Of a stretch of DNA of 64,000 nt, positions 47,831 through 61,584 are shown one piece after another. The notes under the pieces were generated by a model that was not told the origin of the DNA, made no database searches, and worked only from the letters and a program-made list of their open reading frames with translations. The position numbers and the translations under genes are program-made. Origin of the DNA: Isoetes taiwanensis (lineage: Eukaryota; Streptophyta; Lycopodiopsida; Isoetales; Isoetaceae); contig JAJEKV010000021.1 in assembly GCA_021234155.1 (NCBI GenBank), positions 19,005,215 to 19,069,214 of the forward strand. Direction: 5' to 3'. Numbering within the stretch: the first letter of the stretch is position 1; every line of letters starts with the position of its first letter.

Positions 47831-48882
47831 TTTTTTCGTTCTCTTCCCCTTCACTTGTCCTTTTTTTTCCTTTTCCCCCTCTTCCTCCTCTATCCCACCT
47901 TTTTCCCCTTCTCTTTTCTCATTTCCCTCTCCGCTTTTCCCCAAGCCCTTTTCCCTTCCCTTCCCCTTTTTCTTTTTCTTTCCCTTCTTTTTCATCTTTT
48001 TTCACCTTGATTTTCCCAAAGGCCCTTTTTCTCTTTCCTTTCTCTTTTCCTTTTCATTTTTATTTTCCGCTTTCCTTTCTCTTTTCCTTATGCCTCTTTC
48101 TATTCCTTTTTCTCCACTTTTCCTCCTTTTCACCTCTTCCCCTTTTCCCTTTTCCACTTTTTCATTTTTTCAGTTTTTCTTTTCCCTTTCTCACGCTCTT
48201 TTTTTCCTTTTCTTTTCCCATTTCCTCACCCTTTCCCTCTTCCATTTTTCCCTGCCTTTTTTTCCTCCCACTTTTCCTCTTTTTCCATTCCTTGCTCCCA
48301 CCCATTTTTCTTCCACCATTTTCCTTCTTTTCCCATCCTTTCCTCTTTTTGCCTTTGGCCTTTCGCTTCTCCCTCCATTTTTTCACTTTTTCCTATGCCG
48401 CTTTTCTTTTATTCCCTTTCTCCTTCTTTTCCCTAAGCATTTTTCTCTTCTTTAACCTTTTTCTTTCTTTTTCTATGCTCTTTTCACTTCCTTTTCTTTT
48501 TTTCTTCAATTCTTTCCTCTCTCTTCCCATTTTTTTTCCCATGTTCTTTCCGCCCTTTCCTTTTTTTTCAAGTTCTCTTTTCCCCCTCCCCTTTTCCTTT
48601 TCCCTTTCTCCCCTTTCTCCTTTTTCATGCTTTGTCCGCTCTCTTCCCATCCTTTTTCTATTTTCTCACCGCTTCTCCTTGTTCCACCCTTTTTCTTCCT
48701 ACTTTATGCCTTTTTTCCTTTTCAGCCTTTTTATTCCTTTTTATTTTTTCCATGCCTTTTTTCTCCCTTCTTTCTTCTTTCTTTGCCTTTTTTCCTTCCC
48801 TCCTAAGATACCTTTTTCTTTTTCCTTTTAAATCGACTTTCGCCCCTTTTCCTTTCCCCTTTTCGCTTCCTTTCCCCTTAAG
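47831..48882 (+). repeat. Pyrimidine-rich tract (C/T on plus strand), about 1.05 kb
   Basis: Almost pure C/T on the plus strand, built from degenerate units of the CCTTTTTC and CCATGCC type. The open frame of over 300 codons across it (F/S/P/L only) is a composition artefact, not a gene. Immediately to the right (48885-48960) is a block with GATGATCTC and ATTCAAATTAGGGCTTGATC that also flanks the inverted purine-rich tract at 62433-62530. The two tracts are related and in opposite orientation. Confidence 0.85.
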
Positions 48883-49035
48883 ATATCAAATCATGATAAG
48901 TCGGCGATGATTCAATCGATGATCTCATCCATTCAAATTAGGGCTTGATCCAATCCAATAGTATAACATCATAATATAATAAGATAGATATGATCAAATA
49001 CCAATCTAATAAACTTGATATGCTAATTAATAGTA

Positions 49036-49245
49036 CATATCATATAGTTTAAGTTGTTACAGAGACCAATTAAAACTGTCATGTTTCAATACCATATCAT
49101 AAAACAATATTGTCTTATCACTTTAGAAAACCCACATTAGAATATCATATTGTTTAAGTTGTTATAGAGATCAATTAAAATTGCCATGTTTCAATACCAT
49201 ATCATAAAGCAATGTTGTTTTATCACCTTAGAAAAATATATTGTT
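49036..49245 (+). repeat. Tandem duplication, about 105-bp unit
   Basis: TTTAAGTTGTTA.AGAGA and ATGTTTCAATACCATATCAT appear in both halves, offset by about 105 bp. The copies differ by small substitutions. Confidence 0.8.
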
Positions 49246-51449
49246 GAACCATATTAGATAACTAGACATAGTTTGTAAACTTTTGAACCCACTAACATGT
49301 ACTGATTTATGAATTTGGTTTTCACCAACAAACCATTAAAAAAAAATCATAATGGTTCGTTTTTGGAGGCCTTGTGAAGTAAGCCTACTGCTATCAATGA
49401 ATGTGTTGTACAAGTTTTTGTTCATAATATCTGACTAATAAAGCACTCTGAGTTCAATTCTACCAATGTTAAAAAGAGTATGACTCTTTAAATTTTATGA
49501 CTAATACACACTCTGAAATGAGTGTCCAATTTTTTCTCCTCATTGAATCCATGAAAATTACAAATTTTATGCTGTTAAAGCTAAATTGTGCCATGGCACC
49601 ATTTGAGAAATGTTAATGGGATGCCCTTGTTATATATACATGCTCCTATTGACATATGTTTATCAATATGAGTAAGAACGCGATAACATAGGCACTCTCA
49701 TTCATTCCCCTAATGGTATGCTGGTGTCATTTGTGCTCATATTGGGTTATATGGCATCATGTTGCAATTGGAGACTTTAATGGAGATCACGTGATATGCA
49801 TACCTGCCCTATTGACACATGCTTACCAATATGGGCAAGAATGCATGAAATGTACACCTCAAAAATATTCTCCAAAAGAAAATGCTCATGCCACTTTAAG
49901 TCTAATCCCTCCAAATAGCGTCATGGTGTTATTTGCTTTCATTCCTGGCTAAATGATTAACACATGCACTTGTTGGACAAGGTGTCACCTGATGCCACTT
50001 TGGATCAAATGGCCACATTTGGTGGCTAATGCCCATAATCTTGAATGTAAATGTGCCATGGCCATAAAGCCTTTACCAAAAGGTCCCAAAGAAGACATAA
50101 TTTTCTAATATGAAGCCATTTTTCGTCCATTGTTTTTGCTTTTTTGTGCATTTCATATGCCGCTTCTAATTTTTTTTTGTGTACTAAATGGGTGTGTTCC
50201 AATTTCCTCCTATAACCAGCTTCTTTGGGAGGACAATTGTTGTTAGGCATATATTTTGAAAAAGAACTAGTCTTTATGGCAAGAATATGGATCCTATGAA
50301 TGTGGCAATAGAAGTAACAAATATAGTTCCCGCCAATCAACTCACAATCCCATGGGGAGGGAGGGGCTTATAACATTGTGTTGAAGCAAAGAGGCACATT
50401 TATTCAAAGGGTCAAAGAGGGATGCAAACACAAGAGCGCCCCTGGCAAGATACTCTTTCTAACATTCCTTCATTTGTCGCTTTCAAAAGAGGAGTCATCG
50501 CCCAAACCCATCATCTCTGCCGTAGCCCAATGACATTAGTTTCACTACCCACTCTTTGGTGAATCAAGCAACACCGCGAGGAGGATGAGATAATAGAGGA
50601 GATTGGAGTAGGGGAGAATCTAGATGCATGTCTTGGCCTCAAAGTGTTCATGCTCGGTTGAGATTATCAACTACCTGCACGGATCTACTTGATTTGCCGT
50701 TACATTCTTCATTCCCAGACCGGGCCTAATATTGAGGTAAACATAGTCTTTAGTGGTCCTCGTGATGCTATGACAATGAGTTCCCGGGTGTATCAAAGGT
50801 CGGGCTTTCGTGGGTAAGGTAATGGATCCACTAGAACCAAAATATGAGATCATGTCATGCTTGTGCAGAGAGGCCTCCGTGTCGCCTTATATAGATAATG
50901 GTAGTATGTTAATGGTTGGGATGATCCGCTCGTCTTTAGCTAACCCCGCTTCTTCCCCGCCCGAGCACTGGCTATCACCTCTGGTCAGTCCTCGGCCAAC
51001 CATGTTATACAGGGTATCGATTGAGCGCCTCGCCGCACGTCCCATTGACAAGGCCGGTGCCCGGACCACGGACGTAACAAACTTGTGGGAAGTAAAATGC
51101 ACGATCTCAAGCCATGTTTTCCGCTCTGGGGTTGACACGCTGCTGCCTTCGGGTGATAGTATAGGATAGTTTCACAACATTTCAAGCTCAAGTCAGCCTT
51201 TTGAAGAGGATGACTTAAAGTTGAATGCCCGGCTCATGTTCGTAAGCTATTCGGGAGAAATGGGGCATACATATGTGAAATCGTGGTCGTGAAGGGAACC
51301 AAAGGAGGGCAGTGCGAGATGTATTTCAAGTCAATCAAGAATGCTCTAAAATCAACATGTCGGTGGAATGTACTACAAAACAAAGCCGAAATGCGCCAGT
51401 TTTGACGGTTGAGTGTAATTTATACAAGTGCATTCGTGAGGGGGAAAGT
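49246..51449. other. Unassigned sequence left of the inverted LTR
   Basis: No recognised gene. A plus-strand frame at 50810-51169 (YEIMSCLCREASVSPYID...) is GC-richer and 119 codons long, but matches no family I know. A direct repeat of about 60 bp (CCTATTGACA.ATG.TTA) occurs near 49650 and 49806. Confidence 0.3.
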
Positions 51450-52903
51450 TGTGACGCCCTACTCATATAATGATGCCCGCATCGTATAAACAGAGTTCAT
51501 CCTCAGCACCAAATTCACACTCGCATACGTGGCCTCCACATATCATCGCGGACTACCTAGAGTCCATAAAGGGGAAGAGTGAAGGGGCTTGGTTTTACCC
51601 CGCCTCCTCGTGGCCTACCGAAGCCGCTGCTGCAAACATACACGCCGCAATATAACATCATATATCCACCTCGGCGGTGGCGACGGCCCATCTCGTGACA
51701 GACAAAGACGCTGACAATACATGGGAGTTCTACCTGCTGCCTCGCACTGTGGGATGACTGGGACAAGCTTGGTCTCCGTGAGTTCAAGGCATGTAACTGC
51801 TGACAATGGATTGGGCTGGTATAAGAACATGGTTTAGGTGGTCCACTCCACCGCCTCCCGTGCACACTTTGCGAGTAGGTTGAAAAGTGTTGGGATCCTC
51901 ACCGTAGGCCTCACGTGCATAGCCAAAGGCTACCTGCTGGTGACCTCCTGTCCCCATGGGGGCAGGTAGGATCACCTCCCAGAGATCTACATGTCGCACC
52001 CAGCAGACTAGAGAGCCACCGCTCTTATTCACTTAACCCATCGAAGGTGAACACCACCCCACCTGCACGAGCCCATGCCTTACCCGCACTCAAGGGTGCT
52101 GGCCAGGACCTAGTCTCATCCCCAGACTTTACACGCCAGAGGGATCAGCCAAGGCCGTGGGACACTAACCTCATTCTAAGCCACCGCCCCTCTTCACCAC
52201 AACCGTGGGCTCTTGTACACTGTGTCAATTCTAGTAATGCACTAAGAGGACTAGCTAGGAGCATCATCTACTGCTTTAAGTCTCTATCCCCCCTTCTCAC
52301 AATGAGTCCACAGTATCACATCCTGGGCTCCATCATATCAACCTAAGTAAATAAGAACTAATCTAATTCATAGAGTTAGGTTTCTTTAGTTAGAGTCAAT
52401 CTCAGATCCGCTTGGCTACTAAGGGTGATTTAATAGGCTAAACCTACCGTTTGAAGGCCGAAGAAGGTTTAAGTTATTCTAATCGACTAAATACCGCTCG
52501 GTTCACTCCTTTCTCGATCCTAAGGCATCCATGTCCCCGCTCGGCTCGAGATGCCGGAGGGATGATCCGGGACTAGCTAGGGGCCATTGCGATCGTGGAG
52601 TTGGAATTGACTCCGTGCCGACCCTGAGCTCTAAGGTCCAGGCTTAAAAAGGGAACGTTAGGCCTACGCCTTATGATCGCTATAGGTTTAGGTTTTCCAT
52701 GACCCTGGTCTACCTTTAATGGGTTGTGTTGTCTAAAGGTGCTGCGATTGCTAAGGTGGTAAGCATCTACAAAGTTGCCCCTAGGGCGCCCTTGTGCTTG
52801 TATATACGCTTCTACAGACAGCCGACCGACGGCGGTAATGCTGCGGATTGCAAAGATTTACATAATGCCTTGGAGACCGTGAGTATCGTGACCGAACGCC
52901 ACA
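51450..52903 (-). mobile_element. 3' LTR of minus-strand chromovirus
   Basis: An LTR of 1454 bp, inverted relative to the two others. On the plus strand it begins TGTGACGCCCT and ends GAACGCCACA. It is followed at once by the complement of the polypurine tract (52904-52916), so it is the 3' LTR of an element whose body lies to the right. Complementary blocks match the LTR at 2105-3653 throughout, for example TTTGCGAGTAGG and GTGGTCCACTCCACC near 51838-51880. Confidence 0.85.
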
Positions 52904-53050
52904 TTCTCCCCACCTTGAATTGATGCCGCCTCGCAGCATCGGGTCTCCCCACCCTGGGATCTTCTTAACTGCGAATCAACCTCATGCATACCATACTATT
53001 ATTATAGTTATACATTTAATAGGATTACCTCAAGGTAATATTTATCTTAT
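52904..53050 (-). mobile_element. Chromovirus internal 3' end (left of nested element)
   Basis: Contains the complement of the polypurine tract (TTCTCCCCACCTT, 52904-52916) and of the second purine motif (TCTCCCCACCCTGGG near 52947), plus the ATAGTTATA region, all in the same order as 1990-2104 on the opposite strand. The chromovirus is interrupted here by the nested element and should resume at 62433. Confidence 0.8.
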
Positions 53051-53055
53051 ATTAT
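53051..53055. repeat. Target duplication ATTAT, left
   Basis: Matches 62428-62432, on the other side of the nested element. Confidence 0.8.
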
Positions 53056-53902
53056 TGTTCGTGAGCCTCTCACACTCTAACAATAATTTATGTTCAGCCT
53101 CTCACACCTAACAATAAAGCAACAACTAAACCTAAAAATCAGGGCGTAATTTGAACTTACCGAATTGTCCAACCATTCGTATGCATCATTCATAGAGTGC
53201 AAAGTCTCCAAAGCCACCATGTCCTACAAGTTGATGCAAAACTAAAGCTTAAGGAAACAGACTAAGGCAACAAAAATACTTTGCCAAGGAATGGAAACAA
53301 GCAACGTGAAACACAAATATCATGATGGGAGGAAATAAATGCTACAAAATATGGTGACGAAATGGCTTTCTATTCATTCACAAAATGTCAAGGCACAAGA
53401 ATCTCGCAGACAATAACTTTGGTGACATCCACTCGTGGGATTTTATAACAAATCACACCTTTTATATCTAGATGTTGCCAATGCTTCCAATGCTTTCACG
53501 ACGTCAGTCTAACACTGCACGTTGCCTCCCCGACAAAGAAAGTTAACCGCCCGTCCGGCCACCAAATCCTTGTTCGAAGATTCTATTTTTCTATCTATTC
53601 TAACTTCTAACATGTAATTTTAAAAACTAAGCCATTATATTTTCTGTAAACGTTCAAGTCCATATGGTGGACATTTTATTGCAATGTTTAGCCCAACATT
53701 GAGCATTTTATTGGTAAAGCATAAAACTCAACTATGAAAATCCTAGAAATAATGTTTAAGTCTTTTGTCTTTCAAAATCATTCAGCCTTTTCCTCAAGTA
53801 GGTGCCATTTAATGCAGCTTTAAAAGAAGTTTACTCAAGTGCCCGGATCTTTTGATATGCTCAAGTGGTCAGCCGTTGCTTTCTTCATGTGTCACCATAT
53901 CA
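53056..53902 (-). repeat. 3' LTR of nested Ty3/gypsy element
   Basis: An LTR of 847 bp. Shared blocks with the right LTR include AATTGTCCAACCATTCGTAT and CATGATGGGAGGAAATAAAT. Its left end carries a small tandem duplication of the terminal 35 bp (53056-53090 and 53091-53125). The complement of the polypurine tract (TCTTTCTTTCCCC, 53903-53915) abuts its right edge. Confidence 0.85.
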
Positions 53903-56280
53903 TCTTTCTTTCCCCAAGTAGACTCTCACGTCCGCCACACCGCCGCTTCAGTGTAGATGTGATGTCGCCGATGGTACTTGTTAAAAGTGTAGACTGGTTT
54001 TTTCCGAAAGCACTCCGCTGGATAGCCTCGTCAGATAGTTGCATACCAAGCTTCATTAGCATGTATAAGAAACCTTCAAATGCCATATATCTTCAAAAAT
54101 GGTTATATCAGGTCAGGCTGTATTTTCAAGAATAAAATGTATTCACGCCGTAGAGCTTGCATGTGAGGTTTGGATCAATATTGAGTAATGGTTCTTAAGT
54201 TCCAAACCTGGATTGAAGTATGATAGAAAGAAGTTTGGGCATATATAGCCTCTTTATATATAACAAATGCGGCTAGTTTCAAATAATCTCTATGAAAGTC
54301 ATGTGTTCTCAAGTGTTTTATGCTAGGCCCAAGTTTTAATGCTGTATTATGGCCCAAATTGTTGATAGTTTCGAAGTTGAGTTTCATTCAGCCTCAGATT
54401 TCGAAAACAGGACGTATTGGAATCTTGAATAAATTCTGCAAGCATAAACGGTATTAACTCCTCTCGATCCTTAAAAGAAAGGAATTCTCCAAATCATTAG
54501 TAGAAACTTCTTTGAAAAGGAAAGGAATTTGTAAAGATCAAATTTTTGATAAACATACCTGAGGAGTCTTTTTAGGCTGTTTGGAAAGGAAAAATATTTT
54601 CCTCTTTGAAGTGTATCACTTTCAACCAAACGCTTGGCTTTATGCTTCTATCAAATTCTTTTTATTTTTCATGTACCGTTATGTCAATGTAGAAGTAAAT
54701 TTCTACGGTATATTTGACATCACCCATCTGCATTTCCTTTTGCATGAGTGTTGTATATTGAGCATTTTTTTCTCTCATTAAGTTGCAAACCTAGTTGAGA
54801 ATGACGGTAAAGTCTTCTAAATTCAAAATGAACCCAAATGGATGAATCCCATCTTTCTCTTGAAGAGACAAGTATCATAGATCTTGGAAGAGTTCTTCCC
54901 ATCTTGGAAAGAGTTGATATTTTGGCGCGGTTGAATTGGGTCTACCGGGTCGCCACTTTCGTGAATTGGTGCCTCAAGTAATGATTCCATATATGGTGTA
55001 TCTTCAAGATGTTCCTCGTGGAGACTCCACCATAGGCTTAACGCCATCCGCTTAAATGTAAAACATTAATTGTATTTGAAGATGTACACCAAAGAAAAAT
55101 TGACGAATTTATTTTGGTTTCAAATCTTCTTTAATTGGTACAAGATTTTTAAAATTCAAAGTGGCCCATGGAATAGAGTTTCTTCTGCCATTATAGTGTA
55201 CGCAAGTAAAGCTTTTGAACACATAAGTTTTGTTTGCGGTAATAATTTTATAATATGTAACAAAATATCTTTATATGGTCGGAAAGCCAATTTCATTTAA
55301 TATCATATTGTCTCGATGCTCATTATGTTTAATGGTTAAAACTACATTCTATAAGAAGGCTCAATTGAGAATTAGGTATTTGCAAAGTCAGTTTTGTATT
55401 TTATCACCGAATTGTGATATTCCAGATGCTATATGTCCCAGATTTGTTCGATTAAAGTTTCTATAACTCAAAAAGGTCTCCTTGGAAATTCCTTCGCTTC
55501 TATGTTCAAAGAAATCTAGTAATTACTTTGAAGTTTGTGTAAAGTTCGCCACTAAGATGTGCAAACATGCCGAGCTATATATATTAGAAATGTTATCGAA
55601 TTTTATTCAAGAAGACCTGCATAACATTTGATAGACAATTAAATATACTTGACATATCTTGATGAGATATATTAAAAGTTTCAAATAACTTTCCAAATAT
55701 ATAAATTTTCAGAGAACAAAGCAATTTTGTTTCTTTAGGAAGAACTTAATTTGCTTAATTTTGGCTAAGAGATTCCAATGAATTGAACGTCAGGAAGCCC
55801 TTTTTCCAGTGTCAGATCTCGTTTTAAGTCAGCTTCACAAACAATTTATGACATAAAGAACTACTTTTTTCCTTGATTTACCATACCAAAGTTATATAAT
55901 ATTTATGAGGGTTGGAAAAACTAATGTATGCATATTGCTGTGAATAAAGTTTTTCTGATAAACTTTGTATTTTGCACCCACCAATGTGTAGCTTTTGGTC
56001 CTACTAAAGGAGTCATCAAAAGACACAAACATCTATTATCCCTTTATAACCTTAGTCTTTGGAAAATTTGAAGTCACACTGCTCTCCCATTCCTACATAT
56101 AGATGGTAATACTACCTTTAGAGTAAGATTTAGTATAACAAGAACTATATTTATCGCAAATGAGGTCGCTCTCACTTCAGATTGCTTTTAATCTACTACC
56201 ATTTACAAGAAATGGTAATATATTTCCCGCCGCATTTAACCTAACGTGAGCCATTTGTATTGAGATTATGTAAAATGGTC
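53903..56280 (-). other. Non-coding 3' part of nested element
   Basis: Starts with the polypurine tract complement (53903-53915). No coding motif recognised between integrase and 3' LTR. A minus-strand frame at 54823-55047 is unassigned and could be part of an extra 3' ORF, as some Tat/Athila elements have. Confidence 0.4.
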
Positions 56281-59200
56281 CGAGCTGGCCGCAGCTTCAA
56301 TTTTCCAGAAATTTTAAGTATCTAGAATCATAAGAGGACTTATCTCCTTCTTTGAGATGTGTTTCTTCGCTTCTTGGACGTCATTCTCCAAGCCTTCCGG
56401 TGCTTGTTACACTTGTTGATTCCAAACAAAGAATTACGTTTTTCATCTAAAGCTTCTAGTTGAAGAAGTCTATGTTCTAAAGATTGAGTTGAGATAACCC
56501 ATTTTCCACCGCAACACGTAAGGTCGGGAACCAAAATTCAAATGGGTATGACCGCCGTAAGCCATATGTTATTGAAATTTTATGTAGCTCAGAATCAGTT
56601 TTGCATGATGTTCTATATGCCTGCATAGCTGGTAGAATTTTAGTCTCTAACGCTTTTTAGATCTGTATATTTCTAAGTATTGTGATTAACACTTTATTTG
56701 TTGACCCCTTGACCGCTTTGCTCAGTAATACGCAGACTCTATGTAAAATCATGGAAATTTTGCACAAGAATTTCAATTATCTCATTGATGAATGTACTCT
56801 CCTGATCACTAACCAACCTGTGGGACAACTACAAAACGAAGTTATAATTTGTTGGTAAAGAACTTTAGCCATACCCAATGCGCAAGGTTCTTAAGGGCTC
56901 TCGCCTATTTCAGATGATAATCGCTAAAATCAGAACATATTGAGCTTTGGTCTTCCAGGAGGTTTTATTGGACCAATGAAGTCCATTCCCATTTTTCAAA
57001 TGGGCCTAAAGGCAAAAATCGTGTTAGTGGCATATAATCACGTTTCCCCCTCGGGTTTGCCAACCCGCTGATGTCGATCGCAAGATTTCACAAAAGTTTT
57101 GGTATCTTGAAAATGGTTACTACCATAATCCATTGAAGGATCTTTCTGATTGTGATTGGTGTTGAGAAATGGCCCTTATGCCTCTTGATGGGCTGATTCT
57201 ATAATCAGCTTGAACTTCATGAGGAAGTATGCACCGACGGTTATATCATCTTGTCCTCGCTTATAAAGTTGACCAAATTATTAGAGTAAAAATTTGCTGA
57301 TCTTTTAATAAAACTCCTTCGTTGGGGAAGAAGACAAGTTCATGGGGAGTGTCCTCCTAAGATAAATAATCACCTATTCCTACATACCCATGGAGGAATA
57401 GCCATAACTCAAAAGCTTGGATATCGAAGATCATCATGAATCAATCAGAGGTTGCCCAGCTTCTTGTATGCGATGTCGGTTCTCGGTACTTAAAGTGCTA
57501 GGCATTCGTGTTTGAGTACAATTTTAAAATTGAACTTGCAAAATCCAAAGAGCCATCCTGGGTATGCACCGCTGGATACATGGTTTATTTATCAAGTACA
57601 ATAAAGCTTGATGGTTCCACGCGCCATAGCCACCTCCCTAGTAAATAATGGCTAAATTTTTAAACAGCCGGCACCATAGCTAAGCCTCGCTCCGTCAGGA
57701 TATACTCTTTCTCAGAGAATTTAGTTGTTTGCTAGCAAAGTGAATGGGTTGATCTACTTTAGAATCCACTTGCTGAGCTAGCACTCGCTTCAATTGCAGT
57801 TTTGGACGCTGCCCACGCGCACATGGAACTCTTTTGTCCCATTGTGGTGTGATAAGAATAGGTGCGAGATGTCATCAAAGTTTTAATTTTCCGAATGCCT
57901 CGACATCAAGCTGACCAAACTAACTTCACTTTAGGACTAACAGTTCATTTATTGGGTTAAGCAGGTTTAATTTGGACAAAATTTACTTATAATAATTTGC
58001 CTCTCTTCTATGGTGAAAACGTTTTTTACCTCCGTGACATTTCCTCATGCAGGTATGTCCACTATAGCCCCAGACTTCTAGACTCCGACCGTAGCAAACC
58101 CCCTTTGCACACAATATGACCTAGCAAATATCTCCGTCAAATCCAAGAATGTATTTTTTCCTGATACAGGACACCATATCTACCAAGATCTAATGAAACA
58201 AAGTTTAACTTCAAGCAAATGATCATTCCAATCGTAATATCTAAAATCGCTCTAAAATATTTTATGAATTGGCTAATGTAGGCTTTTAAAACCATCAACA
58301 TAACTCGTTGAAATAAAGATGGCAGTAATTACTAAGCCCAAAAGGCATAACTTTATATGTATAAAGCCAATTGAGTTATGGAAAGTCGCTTAGTTGATCC
58401 TGGATGGATCTTTATCTAGTTGTACCCCACCTAAACCGCCCATAAACGAATAACATTGATTACCAAAGAACCTTTTCCAACACTTGGTCAGCTGAAGGAA
58501 GAGGGAAATGGTCTTTTTCGGCAGCATTGAGTTACCAAAATCTGCTAATGTATTCTAATTCTACTTCATTTTCTTTATAACCACAATCTGGTGAGGACTC
58601 ACCCACTAGTTCTACCTCAAAATGAAAATCAGCCTTAAGAGTTTGTCTATTTCCTCTTTTAGCACTGGGTCACAAGTCTTCGATTCATCCTGCATGCTAC
58701 CGTAAACCTCGGTTTAGCATCCGATTCTTAGTGGTATCTCATGAGACAGATCGATTAATTCCTCTTAAATCATGGTAACCCATGCTAACACATCTTTATA
58801 AACTCGTAACAACTTGACAGCTCCTTCTCATCATGAGTGTGCAAGACCAACACCAATTTGTACAAAGTGTGGTTCAGATTCAGTGTTTAGATTGATTTTC
58901 CAATTCTGAGCTATATGTATGAACTGCATTTTGAGAGACATTATGGGCTGGTGTAGCCTGTAATAAGACTCTCACCTTCATGTATTTCCTCAGAAAAGCT
59001 TGAGGGGAAGTCTTTCCTTCACATCCACCATTTCCCTACCATATAACACATCCTTGTAACTAACAGACAAGTATAAAAAGTCTCTTCATCATTGAATTCA
59101 TCATATAGAACATCCTCCTGCATCCTCATCCCACGAAAAAAAAATGTTTGTTCCTCAATAGTGGTTAGTGTTCCTGTAGACAACTCACCTTTTGCCACTT

Positions 59201-59640
59201 TTCCTTCCAGTTTCTTACGAGTTGTTCTGGACTAATCATGCAGCCAACCTTAGCTTGCCCTGGCTTAAGGGCACCTTCTAACAATATGTGATAATCTATT
59301 CCTGCTTTGTCTCAAGAATAACAAATCTTGAACAAAAATTTAAACCAGCTAGCTGAGAATGCCACATCTTTTACAATACCTAAAGGTTTAACTGGCTGCA
59401 TGATCAGCCATCCTTACATTAAAGATGCTGGTTTATTCTCCTAATTTGAGTTTTTTCCAAGAAATTATTCGCTATAATATTAATCCCTGTACCACCATCA
59501 AGTGGAACTTTTGATATGATATGCCCTTTTAACGTCCAATGATAAAAACCGTGTAAGTTTATCAACAGGCCTAGTTTTAAATGTATGCAAGATTTGTTGT
59601 GTCTCATACACTTGAAGCTGCATATTCCCATATTCGGGAT
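56281..59640 (-). pseudogene. pol region: protease, RT, RNase H, integrase (decayed)
   Basis: The minus strand, right to left. Protease: KVPLDGGTGINII at about 59470-59520, with the D.GG/D[ST]G-type active site. Reverse transcriptase: LPSADQVLEKVL, YKVMPFGLSN (about 58330-58360) and NVTEVK, about 57950-58510; the YxDD block is not clean. RNase H: PIHFASKQLNS and HQALLYLINKPCI, about 57480-57790. Integrase: the SAHQEA and VKSCDRHQRVGKP zinc-binding part near 57050-57180, MGMDFIGPIKPPGRP near 56950-56990, and a C-terminal LEALDEKRN near 56440-56470. These are the usual steps of LTR-element replication: cleavage of the polyprotein, cDNA synthesis, RNA removal and integration. Numerous frameshifts and stops are present. 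Confidence 0.85.
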
Positions 59641-60059
59641 GTACTAGCTACTTCTAATGGTAAGGACACCTACATTGTATCCTATTCTCAGTTTTAATTT
59701 CATCAACCATCGCCAGAACTTCTTTTGACCTGTTGAAATTCCTTGAATCCAGGAAGATATTTGGCCACCAGTTTCAATGGTGTGGGTATTAGCAATCTCC
59801 TTACTAGTTCTTTGATTCAACAAATCTAAAGTTTCATCCATTATTCCAATATCATGAGATCCATGATTTTGCAATTCTGAATCTGCTCTTTGCCAGATTC
59901 AAAAGTTTCTTTTTTCATCATCTATGATAGGGTATATTTCTTTCTTCTTATCAATTTATACCTTGCATTCACTTGAGATATCTGAATTTGTATCCTTCTT
60001 GCAGCTCAAGGTTCTAGACTGCCTGTACTTCAATCCATTCTGCTTCTCTATTGGGGGGT

Positions 60060-61584
60060 TTCTTCTTTTTAGATGGAGTTCTCTTAAATGACATTTTATA
60101 GTCCCTAGAAATGTGTCCCTTTACCTCCACATTTCCAGCATTCTATGTCTTTGGATTTTTCTTTTCGTCATTTCATGTCACAGCAAAGGTGTTAGTAATC
60201 TTTTTGCCTTTCCCTTTATTTTTTCCATTAAAGAAACAATCTTCAGTACTGTGATTAGTCCTAGAGCATATATGACAGTATTTTTCCACACATTAAATCC
60301 ACACTCTATTGGCATAGTGACCAAGTTTAGAGAATTTGGTACACTATATATAGCTTCTAGCTTTATCACTATTCAGTTTCTTAACATTTTGGTTCCATGC
60401 TTTGAATTTTTGCTTTAAAGTCCCTTAACGCTCTCAGCTCTGGTTCCATTTTCTTTGTACTATAGTCTCCAATCTGATCTACCTCTCTCAGTACCAGAAT
60501 GGAATTGATCTCAGCAGCTCTTTACTGCTATCTCCAGGGTCTCGACCTCTAATTCAATTGTTGCTTAATTCAGGCAGGAAAACTTCCCTTGTAATAAAAC
60601 TAGCTTACCACATCTCCTCTACATGTGGTTTAGGAACCAACTTATTTGGCTAGATCAGAAACTTTAATAGTAAAGTCTTTAGGTTTTTTCTCCAGACTGG
60701 ATTCTCATATTTTTAAGATCTTCTTTAATTTCTCTGTTTGTGGGCACTGTATAAATGCACCAAAAATACTTTCTTTAATTCAGCCTAAGTATTAATACCT
60801 TCCATATTTTCATGATACCCAATTGGTTGCTTTCCCTTCCAAAGTCGAGGGAAAAGTGCTATTCGCTTATCATCAGCAGTATCACCATTTAGAGCAATTG
60901 GATGTTCTCAATTGTTTTAATGGAGTTCTGGTTGGTATCCTTCCTTCCGAGCCATACTTTGATACCTCAGATTAGAACTACCTATTTTAAAAATATTTGT
61001 ATATTCGGTAATATTGTGATACTACTTTTCAAACTTCTTGTTTTTGTTGTTCTTACTAGCTCTTCTAGTCTCTTTCTTGCTGCTCTCTCTAATATGTTGT
61101 CTTTTCTCTTCTTAAGTAAGACTCTTGTACATTAACTAGTACTTAAACTTTGTATACATTAAGCAAGTGAGATTTAGTTTGATGCAAATCAAGTTTCTGT
61201 ATTCACAAACTTGGTTTATATAAGTACTTATATGTAAGACATCTAAAGTCTGATATAGGTCAAGGTCTTAACAATTTTCTGCATGAAATCAGCCTTGTTC
61301 TTATGCATCTAATTTTCGTTTTAGATAGTTTCCAAACCACGAAATTTTACAGGTTTGTAGATTGTACCTGAGACTATCTACAGGCCAAATTTCAGATCAA
61401 ATGACGAAGTATTTCCTTGTGATTTTATGTCTATTACAGACCTAATTTTCCGCTACAGCAGAATTTTAATCCGTAAGATTTGGGCTCTAAGAACAGGTTC
61501 TAAAACCATTTAAATGTGAATTTAATTGTTCCTAAGCCTACAACTTCAGAAATATAGATTCAAACTTATGCCATAGAAGATTTT
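60060..61584 (-). pseudogene. gag region with CCHC zinc knuckles (decayed)
   Basis: The minus-strand reading at about 60100-60290 contains CHICSRTNHSTEDC, a full C-x2-C-x4-H-x4-C zinc knuckle. A second knuckle (CWKCGGKG, then HISRDY) follows with its last cysteine apparently replaced. Gag packages the RNA in the virus-like particle. The N-terminal capsid part is not readable because of stops and shifts. Confidence 0.75.

Noticed and set aside
47800-48831. Open frame of 343 codons on the plus strand
   Set aside because: It is pure F/S/P/L from a C/T tract; the composition alone keeps stops out.
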